From positions 25,993,585 to 26,057,584 of the forward strand of contig CM065178.1 in assembly GCA_033026295.1 (NCBI GenBank): a DNA stretch of 64,000 bases, given 5' to 3'. The notes below the pieces were generated by a model that saw only the letters and a list, made by a program, of their open reading frames with translations, had not been told where the DNA came from and ran no database searches. This document shows positions 34,510 through 46,446 of the stretch, in pieces (position 1 is the stretch's first letter; every line of letters starts with the position of its first letter). The position numbers and the translations under genes were made by a program. Source of the DNA: Channa striata. Its lineage: Eukaryota; Chordata; Actinopteri; Anabantiformes; Channidae.

Positions 34510-35338
34510 CTGCAAAACAAACCCAGAGAAGATTAATAAAGTTTAAGGATGGTTGACATTGTTACCTCAACATTAGACACTAACACATGTCGGCCACTTT
34601 ACACTGTTATAAATTTGTCTTACAGGCCACGGCACATATGGATCCAAACAGTGGAATATGGACTGAAGTAGTTCCTATTTTTTCAAGCTCCTTTTATTTA
34701 ATTTTTTTTTTTACACTGTATAACTTCCAAATTTACAGACGACTTTTATGTGTCTGAGAGAGCGACTGGCAACTGTGATTAACAAACATCCATGTTTTTC
34801 CTCTGAATTTGTTAAATCTGACAATGGAAGGTAAAGGGATGATAATGATATAATCACTGCAAAGATGTGACATAACATGACCAGGAGCAGCAGACAGATG
34901 AGACATGACAGGCCTGAAAGTTTCCACAAGACATGCCGTGTTTGTGAGAAGGAGGTTTTGAGACTTTACACAATGATTAGTGAGGAGGTTTGAGGTTTAA
35001 ATTTCTTCTAAACTCTCTTTTGTCATTCATAACACAACTGTGTCACTTTCTCTGTTACAAACACGTCTTCAGTGACTTTCAGTGTTTTATCTTGTATATT
35101 TAAAAATTATATTACAGTGAGACCACAGACAGACAAAATACAGTTTGACAGTGATTGAACATTTAAAAGTAAAATAAAAAAGTAAGAACACATGTAGCAG
35201 TTATGTGAAGTGAGCAAAGAAACACTGGGAACATTCTCCACTGAAGGACAATGTGTAAAAACACTAAATGTAATCATATAGTGAAGTTCATTTTTTTAAA
35301 TGATGGTCTGAATTTAATAACAGCTCTAATTTACTTAC

Positions 35339-35386
35339 ACTGGATGTTTTTATTCTGCTTTGCTGATGTAATCTGTGACTTTCCCC
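35339..35386 (-). CDS. gimap8-like: Copy C small exon (48 nt)
   Basis: Acceptor TTAATAG and donor CCAGT|GTAAGT, phase 1-1. Encodes about 16 residues, GKSQITSAKQNKNIQ. Copy A has the same exon (62772-62819, KSKLTSAEEKTNIQ), which supports it. Confidence 0.7.
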
Positions 35387-35439
35387 CTATTAAAAGAAAA
35401 AAACTCTGAATTACTGCACTGTACCTGAAGGTGATGACG

Positions 35440-36287
35440 ACCAAAGTGTGTAAATAAGGATTTATTAAATTAATAAAAAGTCACTCTAACAGGAAGGACG
35501 GGACATGCACATACAATCTGTCAACAAACTAGACTAACCAGGGAAAGGAACTACGTAGTAAATAGAAATAAAGGGAAAATTATAACACATCTACAGGCAA
35601 ATTATCTAATCAAGGAAGTAATGAAGAACCCAAAGGAGGGAAGCAACAAACAAGCATCCAAGTGGAAATAAAGTAAAAGGGCAAATCACAAATAAAGTGA
35701 CAGCACAGAAACAAACTGGCTTCTTTGTTTGTTCCTGTCAATCAAGTACTAAAGCGGAATCCAACCAAAACAAGAGAAAACAAGTGACCAAAGCTGAAGC
35801 CTATAACAGCTGTAAGATAAATGGAACCAAGGTTAAAGCAGAAAGTAACAAATGGGGATGAATGATGATAAAACCAGACTGGAAAGAAAATGAACATAAA
35901 CCCAAAGACTAAATACTGAAACGGAATGAAACAAATACGGACTGACTAATAATCAGAGCACAACAAAGGAGGAAAGGACGGAACAAAATGAAGAACTAAA
36001 CTGACAAAGACAGACAGGTGATCGAAAAGCCAACTACACATACGGATACAAACGAAGAACCAAAGCTCGGACCAAGTGGAAACAGAACCTGAGACCAACA
36101 GAAGGTGTGTAACAAAGACAAACTAGCAACCAACTGGGGGGGAAACTAGCACTACCAGCAACAAGGTAAGTAAAGAAAACCAAAAACACCAAAGGCCAAG
36201 CAGGAAGTGGAGCAGAGGTTCTACAAAGCAAAAGTCATAAACAGGAAGTGAACGGGGAAAACCAAAAAAAAGTCCATGATCCTGACA
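35440..36287 (-). repeat. LTR-like repeat in copy C intron
   Basis: Copy A lacks this 0.85-kb block between the 48- and 33-nt exons, so it is an insertion in copy C. The minus strand starts TGTCAGGATCATG. The other end and a target duplication could not be fixed, and some flanking intron seems deleted. Confidence 0.5.
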
Positions 36288-36313
36288 TAATGTGAAGGTT
36301 TTCTCACAGTTAC

Positions 36314-36346
36314 CTCCAGTTCTTGCATGAGCCAATAATTGAATTC
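36314..36346 (-). CDS. gimap8-like: Copy C small exon (33 nt)
   Basis: Acceptor TTTACAG and donor GGAG|GTAACT, phase 1-1, encoding IQLLAHARTG. The same exon is in copy A at 62943-62975, where the donor is mutated. Confidence 0.7.
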
Positions 36347-36439
36347 CTGTAAAACATAAGAATGAACCAAAGTCATTTTTAGCTTGAATTCAACCTTCAT
36401 TAAACTTCTTTGTCATCACAAACTTAGTTTTAAACCTAC

Positions 36440-37082
36440 CAAGAGTTCTAACATGATCCAAGTTGACACGAACTGCTCCTTCAGGTTTCAGGCTTCCAGG
36501 ACCACTGGGTAAATCAGACACTGCGTCCTCAAATACTTCACAGTCTTCACGATCTCCATCGTTCTCCTTCACTATTCAACCCATGACTGTAAAACAGTTC
36601 TTGAAGTTCAAGGTTTTTCTGCCACGACAACTTGTGTTTACATTTCCTGATAAAGTTTCCTAACGGTGGATGATCATTATATTTGTCTATTGAAGCTGAA
36701 CTCTGCTCTTCCTCTGCTGATGCTGTTATCAGTAACAGCGAGTGATCAAATGGTCGATCACCAAACAGTTCAAGAACTGATTGTAGCCTCGACGCGTGTT
36801 CCTCACTGAAGCCTTCAGGGTGAAGAACCACCAGGAACACGTGAGGTCCAGGAGCAGAGAGTCTCACACAGGTTTCTACATATTCTGTCAGTCTGTCTTC
36901 AGAAATATCAGGATGCAGCAGATCTGGGATGTTCATGAGAAACGGTTCTTTCTCCTCAGTCAGTCCACTGACACTCAGACAGCGGCCTGGTTCTTCCTCA
37001 GTGTTGAACACAGTCTGTCCCAGTATGAAGTTCCCCACTGAGCTCCTCTGGGACCAGCTGTTTCCCAGCAGAACTACAGAAA
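36440..37082 (-). CDS. gimap8-like: Copy C exon with AIG1-1 pseudo-GTPase domain, frameshifted
   Basis: Acceptor TTTCAG (37083), donor CTTG|GTAGGT (36439). The start SVVLLGNSWSQRSSVGNFIL lacks three residues relative to copy D (SELRLVLLG). The P-loop is GNSWSQRS, without glycine and lysine, so it is a pseudo-GTPase. 'GPHVFLVVLHPEGF' is the conserved box. At about 36592 copy C reads GTTTTACAG where copy A has GTTAACAG; the extra base shifts the frame and the ORF stops at 36547. The remainder ('KENDGDREDCEVFEDAVSDL...') is in the next frame up to the donor. Without correction the protein would end in this domain. Confidence 0.8.
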
Positions 37083-37769
37083 CTGAAATAATAATAATTC
37101 ATATATTTAATACTGAATACAACATTATTCATAAAACATATGAATCTTTTACAGTTTTAGAAAATTTAGTATGTTGTGAGTTCCTCCTACTGTATGAAAA
37201 CTTATGTCAGATGAATCAAATAATTCTCACTGCTCCGTTTGACTCACTAATTTAATGCTGTTTCTTGGTTCTGTAGGGACATTTTTATTTCTTTTACATT
37301 AGTTCTGTAAGTCAAACCAATTATAATAATAATTAGTGTGATTGCTGAAAGGTGAAAGTATTAATATTATCTTATTATTGTTGGTGTTATTTAATGTTTA
37401 TTATTATTGTTGTTGTAAATGATTGAATGTTTTAAATCTTCCTACTGCAAAGCCTCCAGGACTTCCAACCTCACTTTGCTGTAGCAGCTGTTTGCATTAA
37501 ACAATCACATGCATTTTCTTCGGAAATGCTGAATTCTAGTTATTATTATTCTTCCGTACATATTTTGTGCTGCTCAGGCTTACAGCTAGAAACATGGTTC
37601 CAACTCTAACACGATAAGCATAGTAAAGACAGGTGGAGCAGATGGACAGGACATACAGTATTTCCTCAGATTTAGATAAAAAAAACAACAGAAATTGATA
37701 GTTCAACTACTTTTGTTATTTTTCATGGTATAAAAATTGTATTAAATGTTCTGTGTTAGTTGAACTCAC

Positions 37770-37814
37770 AGTTAGGACGATTTAACTCAGGACTCCTGCT
37801 TTGCATCTGGGAAT
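37770..37814 (-). CDS. gimap8-like: Copy C linker exon (45 nt)
   Basis: Acceptor GATTCAG, donor AACT|GTGAGT, phase 1-1, encoding DSQMQSRSPELNRPN. It holds the position of the SSS-x3-LPPH exon of copies B, D and E but has diverged. Confidence 0.6.
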
Positions 37815-38760
37815 CTGAATCATCAAATCAATAAAAACACAGAAAATTACAGATTTATAAATACAGGCCCTGATAGAAGTACAATCTCTATTAGTGTCAC
37901 TGAATACAAATACATGCTGCACATACATGTAACAATAAAAGGGTTTTAATAATAGATTATAAAAATAGTTTTAGGGGATATATTCTAATATAACACTTAA
38001 TAATTTTAAAGTTTAATGTTTCACATTTTATTTCTTCCACATTTTAATTCACTGCTGATTACAATTGTTAGTCAATATGTAACAATAACCTATTTTAAAT
38101 TTTTTATTACCCATAAGTGCAAAGTTCTACTTATGTACAAATAATAATCCATGAAGGCTTTTCGACAACTTTCGAACAGGAGACAAGACGCACAGGACAA
38201 ACACTGAAATGAAAAAACACCCAGTCACTGAAATAACCTGAAACTGACAAAAGTAATAATAAAGTGTAACTGAAAATTATCTAATGGAAATTGAATTCTG
38301 GTTGAACAGAATATTTTAAAAACCAAACTAATGAAACTGGCCTGGACAAACATGAATCACTGCATTAAGTGATTTCTGTAACTCTTAATGAGGCGCCCGC
38401 TCATCGTGAGCCAACTGCTCCTGCTGTCTGCAGACGGCAGGCTTCAGTTCTTTCCACAGATTTGGGATTTGGATTTGGATCAGGGCTCATAGAAGCCACT
38501 TCAGGGTCCAGGGTTTTGTTCTGCTTTTTAGCTTTGTGTGTTTTGGGTCATTGTCCTATTGGAGGGACCCACGACCTGCGACTGAGACCAAGTAGTCTTT
38601 AGATTTCATTGTACCCCAGAAGAAAACCGAGGCTCCTCATTCACCGATGGGGGGCCAACACTCACCAGGAGCAACCAAGCGTCTTGTGTAATTTGCCCCT
38701 TGTGTAATTCATGGACACTGGGGGACGACACCGTGTGATCCAGACTAATAACGTCCTCAC

Positions 38761-38830
38761 CTGGTTCTGCAGTGGCCATGATGTTCTCTGCTGAAAACAT
38801 CAGCTCGGTCTGAGTCTCAGGCTAATTCAG
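38761..38830 (-). CDS. gimap8-like: Copy C first coding exon (ATG exon)
   Basis: Acceptor TTCCAG|CTGAATTAGCC; ATG at 38779, coding MATAEP plus one base, then donor CAG|GTGAGG. The short MAT(A/S/E)E(P/Q/A) start is shared with copies B and D. Confidence 0.78.
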
Positions 38831-39871
38831 CTGGAAGGAAGAAAGAGAATTTAGGTTTTCTGACACTGAACTCTCACACACAACATACATAATATATATA
38901 TTTATAATCCAAAATAATTACTAGCTTCACCGGTGACGAGGGGACAGTTACTTGGACAAATAGTGAAAACTTGCTTGTGTCACTGCTGAGTTTTGCTAAA
39001 GTCAAACATCTTTGTCCATCTGTCCTGGAACATGTTAGAATAAGGAAAAGAAGAAACATGTACAAAGACAAAACAAATAATTTTTCGTCTTTGTTTAAAG
39101 TATCTGACTTCTGATGCCACGTTTCCCACTGTCACAGTCTTTGATTAAGTGTCTGCAGGAAACACAGTTATTCATGTTCATATTTTACCTCCTCAGTTCA
39201 TAAAGCAGTTTACAGCGTAGCTTCTCATTCCCACACTCGACTGTATCTGTGGCCGTACAAAACACGAGTACAGGAAGTAGCAGAACAGTCCTCCAACAAA
39301 ATGACATTTATCAAGTTGATGAATTGTTTTCTGATAAACTCACATAGAATCACATTCGTCCGTTTCTTCAACCTGTTTAAACCAACAAATCCCCCGTGGT
39401 ACAAAGATTTAATGGAGCAGGATTTGATTCCTAAATTCCCAAAAGGTTTGGACGATGTGTAAAACCTAAATAAAAAGAAGCACTGATTTGCAGATGTCAC
39501 CAACTATATTTTACTCAGCTGTCTGAGAACGTGTGGGAAGGAGGAGACCAGTTTTAGGACTATAGACTCACACCTGGTTTTACCGCAGTTCTGTCTGAGG
39601 GCCCAAGGATCACACGGATCCGGTTTTACACCGGGACAAGTTCTCTAAGCCTCACACGCAACTGCACAGTCCTGTGAAACCGTTCGGATGATCAGACACA
39701 GCTCGTTTCAGAGACGGACGGCACTTCCGCATTCCACCATGTCACGGTGGCCAATAACTAACGGTTTTATCATAAATAAAAAAGTACAGATGATTCTGAG
39801 GACAAACTGCAGCAGCTGATGAACCACAATCAAAGATTTTCACACGCTGCTTTTAAAACCCGTGAACTCAC

Positions 39872-40048
39872 CGTGTGTGTCTGCGGCTCCGCGGCCGGAA
39901 TCAGCGCAGAAACCGAGTTTTCAGTGAACGTCTTTCATGAGCAAATAAAACGAACTGGTAGTTTAACTTTTAACTTTTGTCTTTAGTTCACATCCGCTGC
40001 TGAGCGGATGTTCTTACCGCGTCAATGGGAACTGAAGGAAGTGAAAGT
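39872..40048 (-). promoter_or_regulatory. Copy C promoter/noncoding exon 1 with IRF-like box
   Basis: Donor CACACG|GTGAGTTCAC at 39872 ends a GC-rich noncoding exon (GCGGCTCCGCGGCC nearby). AAGTGAAAGT lies at 40039-40048 on the plus strand, 167 bp upstream. The decamer is the AAGTGA/GAAAGT pattern bound by IRF proteins in interferon promoters. Function is inferred from recurrence in four first exons. Confidence 0.55.
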
Positions 40049-40660
40049 ACAAACTGCAGCAGGAAGCGAAGGACAAATACGGAAGTTCACGGTTTAATTA
40101 TCGCCGTTAAACTGACGCGTTACTGTAAAACATGAAATTTACATCAAGTATTAACAGGAATGTACATGACGAATTAATAAAGCGAAGCAGATCTGAAGGA
40201 GAGAAGCTCCAAATCCAACTTGAGCTTCATCTGCTGATAGAACAGGAAACAGGTTCCGCAGGTGGAGACGTGAACCACGTTCTGAACACTGTGTTTACCT
40301 GATCAAGACACAGAACAAACCGTTAAAGCTTCATCAACAACAGACATCAACGACATTCATTGACCTATTAATTCTTCATTAGCTGATTCATAGTTGTGAC
40401 GTTATTATGTTATTATTATTACTAACACACTGTGGCTGCGAGGAGCTCCGTCTCTTTCCTACAGAGGGATCAACTGTACAGATCCGGCTTATCTGGACTC
40501 CATCATTCAGATCTACGACCCGTGCCGAACGACGTCTTTTATTCCTTTCATTATTATTAATTTGCTTTACTTTTTATTATTGCCCCTCGTTATTGCGTTT
40601 TTATTTTTTAGTTATTTTATTTATTTATATCTATATTTCTTCCCTTATTTTTTTTAATAT

Positions 40661-40856
40661 AGGATGTTGGAGATGGAGCTGCCAGGCAAGAGGGCGAGAG
40701 GACGACCAAGGAGGAGATATATAGATGTCCTAACAGAGGACATGAGGTTAGCTGGTGTCAGAGAGGAAGATGCTCAGGATAGAGTGAAGTGGAACAGGAT
40801 GATTCGCTGTGGCGACTCCTGATGGGAAAAGCTGAAAGAGAAGTAGTAGTAGTAGA
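40661..40856 (+). mobile_element. 5'-truncated RTE LINE 3' end
   Basis: AGGATGTTGGAGATGGAGCT through GGGAAAAGCTGAAAGAGAAGTAGTAGTAGTAG is the last ~190 bp of the RTE element at 46.4-49.1 kb. The duplicate locus near 57.51 kb has the surrounding AT-rich sequence without it, so it is an empty site. The target duplication cannot be resolved in the TA-rich flank. Confidence 0.88.
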
Positions 40857-40944
40857 TTTATATATATATATATATATATGTCTTTTACATTTCATTTTAG
40901 TTTTTAATTTTATTAATTTAATTTATTAATTTGAATCTAATTAT

Positions 40945-42290
40945 TATTTACCAATTACACATTGGGATAAAAAAAACTGAATGACCTGTGATGAAGAGGT
41001 ACCTTGGAGGTGCACTGGGTTGGACAGTATGGGCCTTAAAAATATCAAGCCCACCTCCCCTCTCTGCTGTCCCCTCCTGATCAACAGGCTCCCTCCCCAG
41101 GGTCTGGGAGCAGCCCTCACCTGTTGGGGCTGAGAGCGACTCAGAGCCAGAGAACCGCAGGTCAGCTCTAAAACAAAATGCAACGCAGCAGCAGTTGGCC
41201 CAACCTGGAGCCCCATGAACCATTCCTAAGATTGGGCCACAATCCCACCAGGCTGTCAGTCACACAACCCTCAACCCCTTGGTGTTATTTATTTATCTTA
41301 TTTCATTATTATTTATTTACTTATTATTTTCGATGAAGATTCCCCACTCGCCCCTTCCTTTGGGGCAGTCTGTTGTTCCTTCCTTCAAGCTCTTCTACCA
41401 GAGGCCTGGGAGTTTGATGGTCCTGCGCAGTATCTTAGCTGTTCCTAGCACTGCGTTCTTCTGGACAGAGATCTCAGATGTTATTCCTGGAATCTGCTGG
41501 AGTCACTCTCCTAGATTGGGTGTTACAGCCCCCAGTGTTCCCATCACCACTTGGTCCCACTCGTGCCTTAACCTTCCACATCCTTTCTAACTCTTCTTTC
41601 AGACCTTGGTATTACTCAAGCTTCTCATGTTCTTTCTTCCTGATGTTGCCACATCTACCACTACGGCCTTGTTGTCCTGTTTGTCCACAACTACTATGTT
41701 CCTGTACACTATGCCTGCCACTTGGTTATGGCGTTCCATGTTTGTCCTTCCTGCTAGCATCTTGCACCCTGCTGTTATGTCTAGATTGTCTCATATGCAC
41801 CTTTGCACAGCCTGCACATGGGGTCCTGCCTGGTGTGGTAGACTCTGGCCTCTACTGATCTTGTACTCAGAGCCTGCTCCTGTGCTGCTAGGATCAGTGC
41901 CTCTGTGCTGTGTTTCAGTCCAGCTTTGTCCAGCCACTGTTAGGATTATTCGACACCTTGCAGGGGTTTGTCCTTTCTTGAGGGTTCCTGCTCTTCCTCC
42001 CCTTTTTACTCTGGTTTCTGCTGCCTGAAGTTATTCACTAAGCATGTCATCACTTGGGACCATCTTCCTGACGTATTCATGGATTTCGGTTGTTTCATCC
42101 TGGATAGTGGCTCTGACGCTCACTAATCCTCAGCCTCCTTCCTTCCGCTTAGCGTATAGTCTCAGGATGTTGGATTTGGGGTGAAACCCTCCATGCATTG
42201 TAGGGCGCTTTCTCGTCTTGATGTCAGTGGATTCTATTGGCCAACTTGTTATACCAGCGGGTACCTGATGACCGGTGGGGCGTAGGTGCT
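40945..42290 (-). mobile_element. LINE with restriction-like endonuclease (R2/R4-type), decayed copy 1
   Basis: Minus-strand pieces in order: 'STDIKTRKRPTMHGGFHPKS' (~42220), 'VRATIQDETTEIHEYVRKM' (~42080), 'TAGCKMLAGRTNMERHNQVA' (~41740), 'VVVDKQDNKAVVVDVATSG' (~41670), 'GAVTPNLGE' (~41530), 'TAKILRRTIKLPGLW' (~41415). The D-x-KQ-DNKAVVVDV stretch fits the PD-(D/E)xK endonuclease placed after RT in R2/R4-type LINEs, preceded by a CCHH-like knuckle. Frames are broken. About 137 bp present in copy 2 are deleted at 41694. The 3' UTR runs to 40945. Clade within the RLE group is not certain. Confidence 0.65.
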
Positions 42291-42351
42291 GATTGCCCGG
42301 ACTTTGTTCTTCCCATTCAGCTGACTTCTAACTCAGCTGAATGGAATGTCA

Positions 42352-42447
42352 GCTAACTAAGGTTCAGTGTCTTGTTCAAGGACATGTGATCGAAACAACT
42401 ATAGAATTGGTGGACGACCGCTCTACCAACTGTGCCACTTTAGCAAT
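42352..42447 (-). repeat. tRNA-derived SINE fragment (minus)
   Basis: The minus strand reads GTGGCACAGTTGGTAGAGCG, a box-A-like start, then GTCGTCCACC... and a degenerate box-B region TTTCGATCACATG. The same repeat is in the duplicate at 59220-59310. Confidence 0.6.
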
Positions 42448-43376
42448 GTTATTGTGTAGCTAGAACTACAGAAGACTTAAGTGGACTTTTACTCAACTAC
42501 TGAATTAATAAGAAGCCTGTTACACAGAAGCTGTAACTTTCTGCTTAATGATTCTGTTATTTTGTTAATTAAATGAAAGCACATAAACATATTTGTCTAA
42601 ACCTTTTACAAAAAGGACTCGTGTAACACAACTGTTCAGATCTATGTACAGGTTTCATCAGGTTCAAAGCTCTGACTCTCACTTTCAGAGTGGTGAAGTA
42701 AAACTGTTCATCTCAATGAAAACAGTTCCTCTCATATCACTTTCTATTACGTTTTCTCCCTGTAAATACTTACTGTCTCCATTTGTTGAGTTTTTTGTTA
42801 ACATAAGTGCTTCCACATCGGTCTTCATGTGACCTAGAAGATCTAGTGCTTTAAGCAAATAAAATGTGGCAACACAGGTTCTGTACAATATATGATTTAT
42901 TCACTCAATCACATATAAATCTGTTTGACGTTTATAAGAGGGCAGGATCAGAATGAAGGTAATATTGAATCAGTCTACTGAGTGGGTTAACACATTTATA
43001 AGATTAATTTATTTGTATAACTTCATTTTAAGGGTTTTCAAACACCAAAACTGATGTTGATTTCCTATTGGTGAGGTACTTCATATACAGAACACTCTAT
43101 TGGCTGGCTGCTATGGCTACAAATAGTTATTATATTTATTTGAGTTTTTTCCTTCTTTCTTAGTAAGTATGTTTATCAATTGAAATACAGAAGGTAACAA
43201 CTGTATCAACTGTATCACTCAGGAATAACTTTTACACAGCAGTTATTTTTATGCTTTACATTCTTCACTCAAATTTAAAATTCACTCCATAAAAGTTGGT
43301 GAATTTAAATGTCATATCATTTAAGGACAGATGGTCCAAGTCAAACCGTGGGAGGAGCCTTTTCGTGGTTCAAATA

Positions 43377-44926
43377 TCACTGCGTTATGCACTTTTTTTT
43401 GCTTTTCTTTTGTAAGCGTTCAATGTCTTCTTTATATTTTGCTTGCAGTCCTTTGATTTCTTCCTTTAGACGACCTTCTTTGTGACTGGAGAGATCCTGT
43501 AAAAGTGAGTAGTCAGTTTGATGTTTCTGCTTCTCCTGCCGAACCTTCTCGTACTTCTGCCTCAGATCCTTCAGTTCCTCATCGTACTTTTCTAACAGTC
43601 CTTCGAAATCCTTGGTGTATTTGTCTTTGAAGTCATTGAATTCTTCAGCGTGTTTTCTGGCCTCCTCTTCATACTTTGTCTTCATATTCTCCAGTTGTTT
43701 CTTGTAGTTTCTCTCTAATTCTTTTTGCTGTTGCTCCTCCTGTTCTCGTCTGGTTCGTTCCTCCTTTATTTGGTTTTCATATTTCACTTTTTCCAGCTCG
43801 TATTCTTCTTGGAGTTTTCTAACCTCCTCTTGTCGTTGTTCATCCTCCTGTTTTCGATTTTCCCACCATTCTTTACGTTCACTTTCCCAAACATCTCGTT
43901 TTTTCTTCATACGTTTTCTGCTCAGCTCCAGCTTTTCTTCGATTGTTTCTTTTTCATGCGATTGTAATTTTACTTGTTCCTCCAGAGCTTCTAGTTTTTC
44001 TTCCCACTCTCTTCGCTTAACTTCTTCTTGCTTTTTTCTCTTTCTGTCTTCTTCTTCTCTCTTTTCTTGTTCTTTTTTCTTCTCCTCACGCACCTTCTTG
44101 ATGTGTTCCTCCTTCTCCATGAGCTCTTTGATTCTGCGTTTTTTATCCTCTTCAATCTCTGCCCTTTCTTCTTTCATTCTTCTCTTCATCTCCTGCATTT
44201 CTTCCTCGTGTTTTCCTTTAATCTCATCTCGCTCTTTCTGCATCTCCTCCTCTTTCTCCTTCAGGATCTTCTCTACTTCCCTTTGTATGGCTTCCTCAGC
44301 CTCTTGAAACATCTCTGTTGTGTAGTAAGCAGCTCTGTTTTCTTTCACCATGGTGTCGATCTTTGTTATCAGCTCACTAACTTGTATGTGATTGTTTTTA
44401 TCGTAGTTATTAAACACATGGTATCTGTCTCCACAGTCAGAGATCAGCTTCTTAAAAGAATCATCACATTTTGTTTGGATGTAATTTTCAACTGACAGGT
44501 CCTCATGTTCCAGTGTGTCTCCTCTTGTAAACAGTATGATGGTGAACTTTTCAGAATTTTTCCCAAAGACCTCCTTGATGAGCTTTAACGTCTCCTTCTC
44601 CTCTGGTGTGAATCTTCCAATCTGTAACACCAACAGGAAGACATGTGGTCCTGGAGCCAGAAGACTGATACATTTCACCAGCTCTTCGCTAATCTCATCA
44701 TGGGACAAAGTTGAGTCAAACAGACCTGGAGTGTCCAGCACAATGACAGGACGACCGTCCACTTCACACTGTGCTTTCTGACAACGTTTGGTGACTGATG
44801 TTTGACTGGATTCAGCTTTAAACTCTTTTCTTCCTAGGATGGTGTTTCCTGACGAACTCTTTCCACAGCCAGTTTTTCCAATCAACACAATCTTGAGACA
44901 CTCTGAGCTCTGCTCCTTTTCATCAC
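43377..44926 (-). CDS. gimap8-like: Copy B last exon: canonical AIG1 GTPase domain plus long coiled coil, intact
   Basis: The best-preserved effector exon: open from acceptor TTTCAG (44927) to the stop at 43377, about 516 codons. The joined start reads DEKEQSSECLKIVLIGKTGCG. P-loop GKTGCGKSSSGNTILG (G1), 'QTSVTKRCQ' (G2 region), DTPGLFD (G3), 'GPHVFLLVLQIGRFTPEE' (conserved box), 'IILFTRGDT' (G4) and 'RYHVFNNYDKN' give a full AIG1 GTPase of about 200 residues. Then about 300 residues of E/K/Q/R-rich heptads end in KKSKKKCITQ, with no membrane segment. The coiled coil is longer than in most mammalian GIMAPs and suggests self-assembly. It follows the AIG1-2/3 exon by an 86-bp intron. Family role (immune-cell survival, GTP-dependent oligomers on membranes) is known; the role of this paralogue is not. 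Confidence 0.93.
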
Positions 44927-45012
44927 CTGAAAAATTTAAAAAACTTTAGATAAAAATATTTCTTCTAATTGTATAGAGTAAAAACAAATAAAGTGGTAAA
45001 ACATGTACTTAC

Positions 45013-46209
45013 AAGTGGCGAATTTCACTTTGTTAAGTTCAGTCTGGAGCGAACAGATTTGTTTTTCTTGTTCTAAGATTTTATCCTGTTTGCCATATGC
45101 AAACGTTTTTGTTGTGTAGCAGCATAGTTTGTCTTTCTGGAGTCTCATTTCATCTACCTTATCCAACATGTCAGAGACCTGCTGCTTGCCCCTGACATTG
45201 AGAACAACAGATCTTCCTCCACAGTTCTGACACAGATCCTGGATCTCCTTGTTTCCCTGTAGAAACTTAACAACAGCTGGAGCTGTAGGATCTGAGTCCA
45301 CAGTGAACAGGATCATGGTGAAGTCTTTGACTCGAGGGCTGAACGTGTTCTGGATGGTCTCTAACTCTCCCTTGTCTTCATCAGTGAGGGGACCCACAGG
45401 TAGGACCAGGATGAAGGCATGGACCCCCTCAGGATCACAGAGGGACACACACCAGAATGATTTCTCCATCACTGTCTCCTGAGGTTTTCCATACAAGGCA
45501 GGCAGCTCCACCAGGGAAACCCGACGTCCACACACCTCTCCCTGATTTATAACACACTCGGATGAGTTGGAGGCTGAATGAAGCTCTGTCGGACCTAAAA
45601 TGGACTTGGCTGCTGACGTCTTCTCTACTTCTCTCCTTCCACACAGAACCAGGTTTAAGGCTGGTTTGATGGGTCTCATGGTCTCATTACTGAAGGTGAG
45701 GAAGTTTCCTTTGTTTTTCTCCGCAATTATCTCAATATTCTCCATTAACTGATCATGTTGACTATCAGACATGTAGTAGTATCTTCCTCCACATTTTTTA
45801 ATCACCTGATCCACAGTTGAATCTGTTCCCTTCTTTTTGTCTGTTATTATGATCATTGAGTATTTAAAGGCATCTTGACCAAAGAAACTCAGGATAAACT
45901 GCAGTTTTTGTTCATCCTCTCTATGAAACTCAGATGGTTTGACTAACAGCAGCAGGACGTTTGGTCCTGGTGGACAAAGATTCATGGATCTTTCCACCTC
46001 TTTTCTCAGGGTCTCCTCAGACAGACTGAACATGTCTGGTGTTTTTACCACTGTTACAGGTTTTTCCCTCCACTCTGAACAGGCAGCAACACAGTGTTTG
46101 ACTGGTTTTGCCGTTGGTGAATGAAAAACTTGATCTCCAACGATGAAGTTACAAAGTTTTGTTTTTTTGTCTTCACTTTTCCCCAACAGAACAATCCTGA
46201 GTGAAGAGA
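45013..46209 (-). CDS. gimap8-like: Copy B exon with AIG1-2 and AIG1-3 pseudo-GTPase domains, intact
   Basis: Acceptor TTTCAG (46210) and donor CACTT|GTAAGT (45012), open across about 399 codons, phase 1 at both ends. AIG1-2: SSLRIVLLGKSEDKKTKLCN, P-loop GKSEDKKT, 'KTPDMF'. AIG1-3: 'LNLVLCGRREVEKTSAAKS', P-loop GRREVEKT, 'VELPALYG'. Both lack the canonical glycine and DTPG, so GTP hydrolysis is doubtful. The tail after AIG1-3 ('DKVDEMRLQKDKLCCYTTKTF', then a short Q/E-rich helix) is longer than in copy E and shared with copy A. The joined Cys codon leads into AIG1-4. The upstream intron carries the RTE insertion. Confidence 0.92.
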
Positions 46210-46446
46210 CTGAAACACAAACAGAGAAAAACTCATTATTTCTCTTTGGGGAGGGTGACAACAGGTTAGTAAAGTCCAGGTTAGACACTAAGAGAAGTCG
46301 GTTACTTCACAATGGATAACATTTCATAAGTCATGTGTGTCTACAGACAATCTAGCCACAGGGGTTGCAAGCCAGTAACTTCTGTGCCGGTCCCAAGCCC
46401 GGATAAATAGAGAGGGTTGCGTCAGGAAGGGCATCCGGCGTAAAAC

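Larger units (their letters stand above)
40123..46332. repeat. Tandem segmental duplication, left copy (pairs with 56548-62360)
   Basis: From ACATGAAATTTACATCAAGTATTAACAG onward, this block and that at 56548 align through the LINE, SINE, gene 3' flank, GTPase exon and AIG1-2/3 exon up to CTCATTATTTCTCTTTGGGG. The offset is about 16.4 kb at the left and 16.0 kb at the right. Differences are an RTE fragment only here (40661-40856), about 137 bp of LINE only in the right copy, and an ~870-bp GTPase-exon deletion in the right copy. Confidence 0.88.

Noticed and set aside
35440..36287. Calling this repeat a solo LTR with defined target duplication
   Set aside because: Only one end has the TGTCA signature; no matching direct repeat was found and comparison with copy A suggests flanking deletion.
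41279..42028. Plus-strand ORFs at 41.3-42.0 and 58.1-58.9 kb as genes
   Set aside because: Antisense to the restriction-endonuclease-type LINE, whose conserved blocks read on the minus strand.
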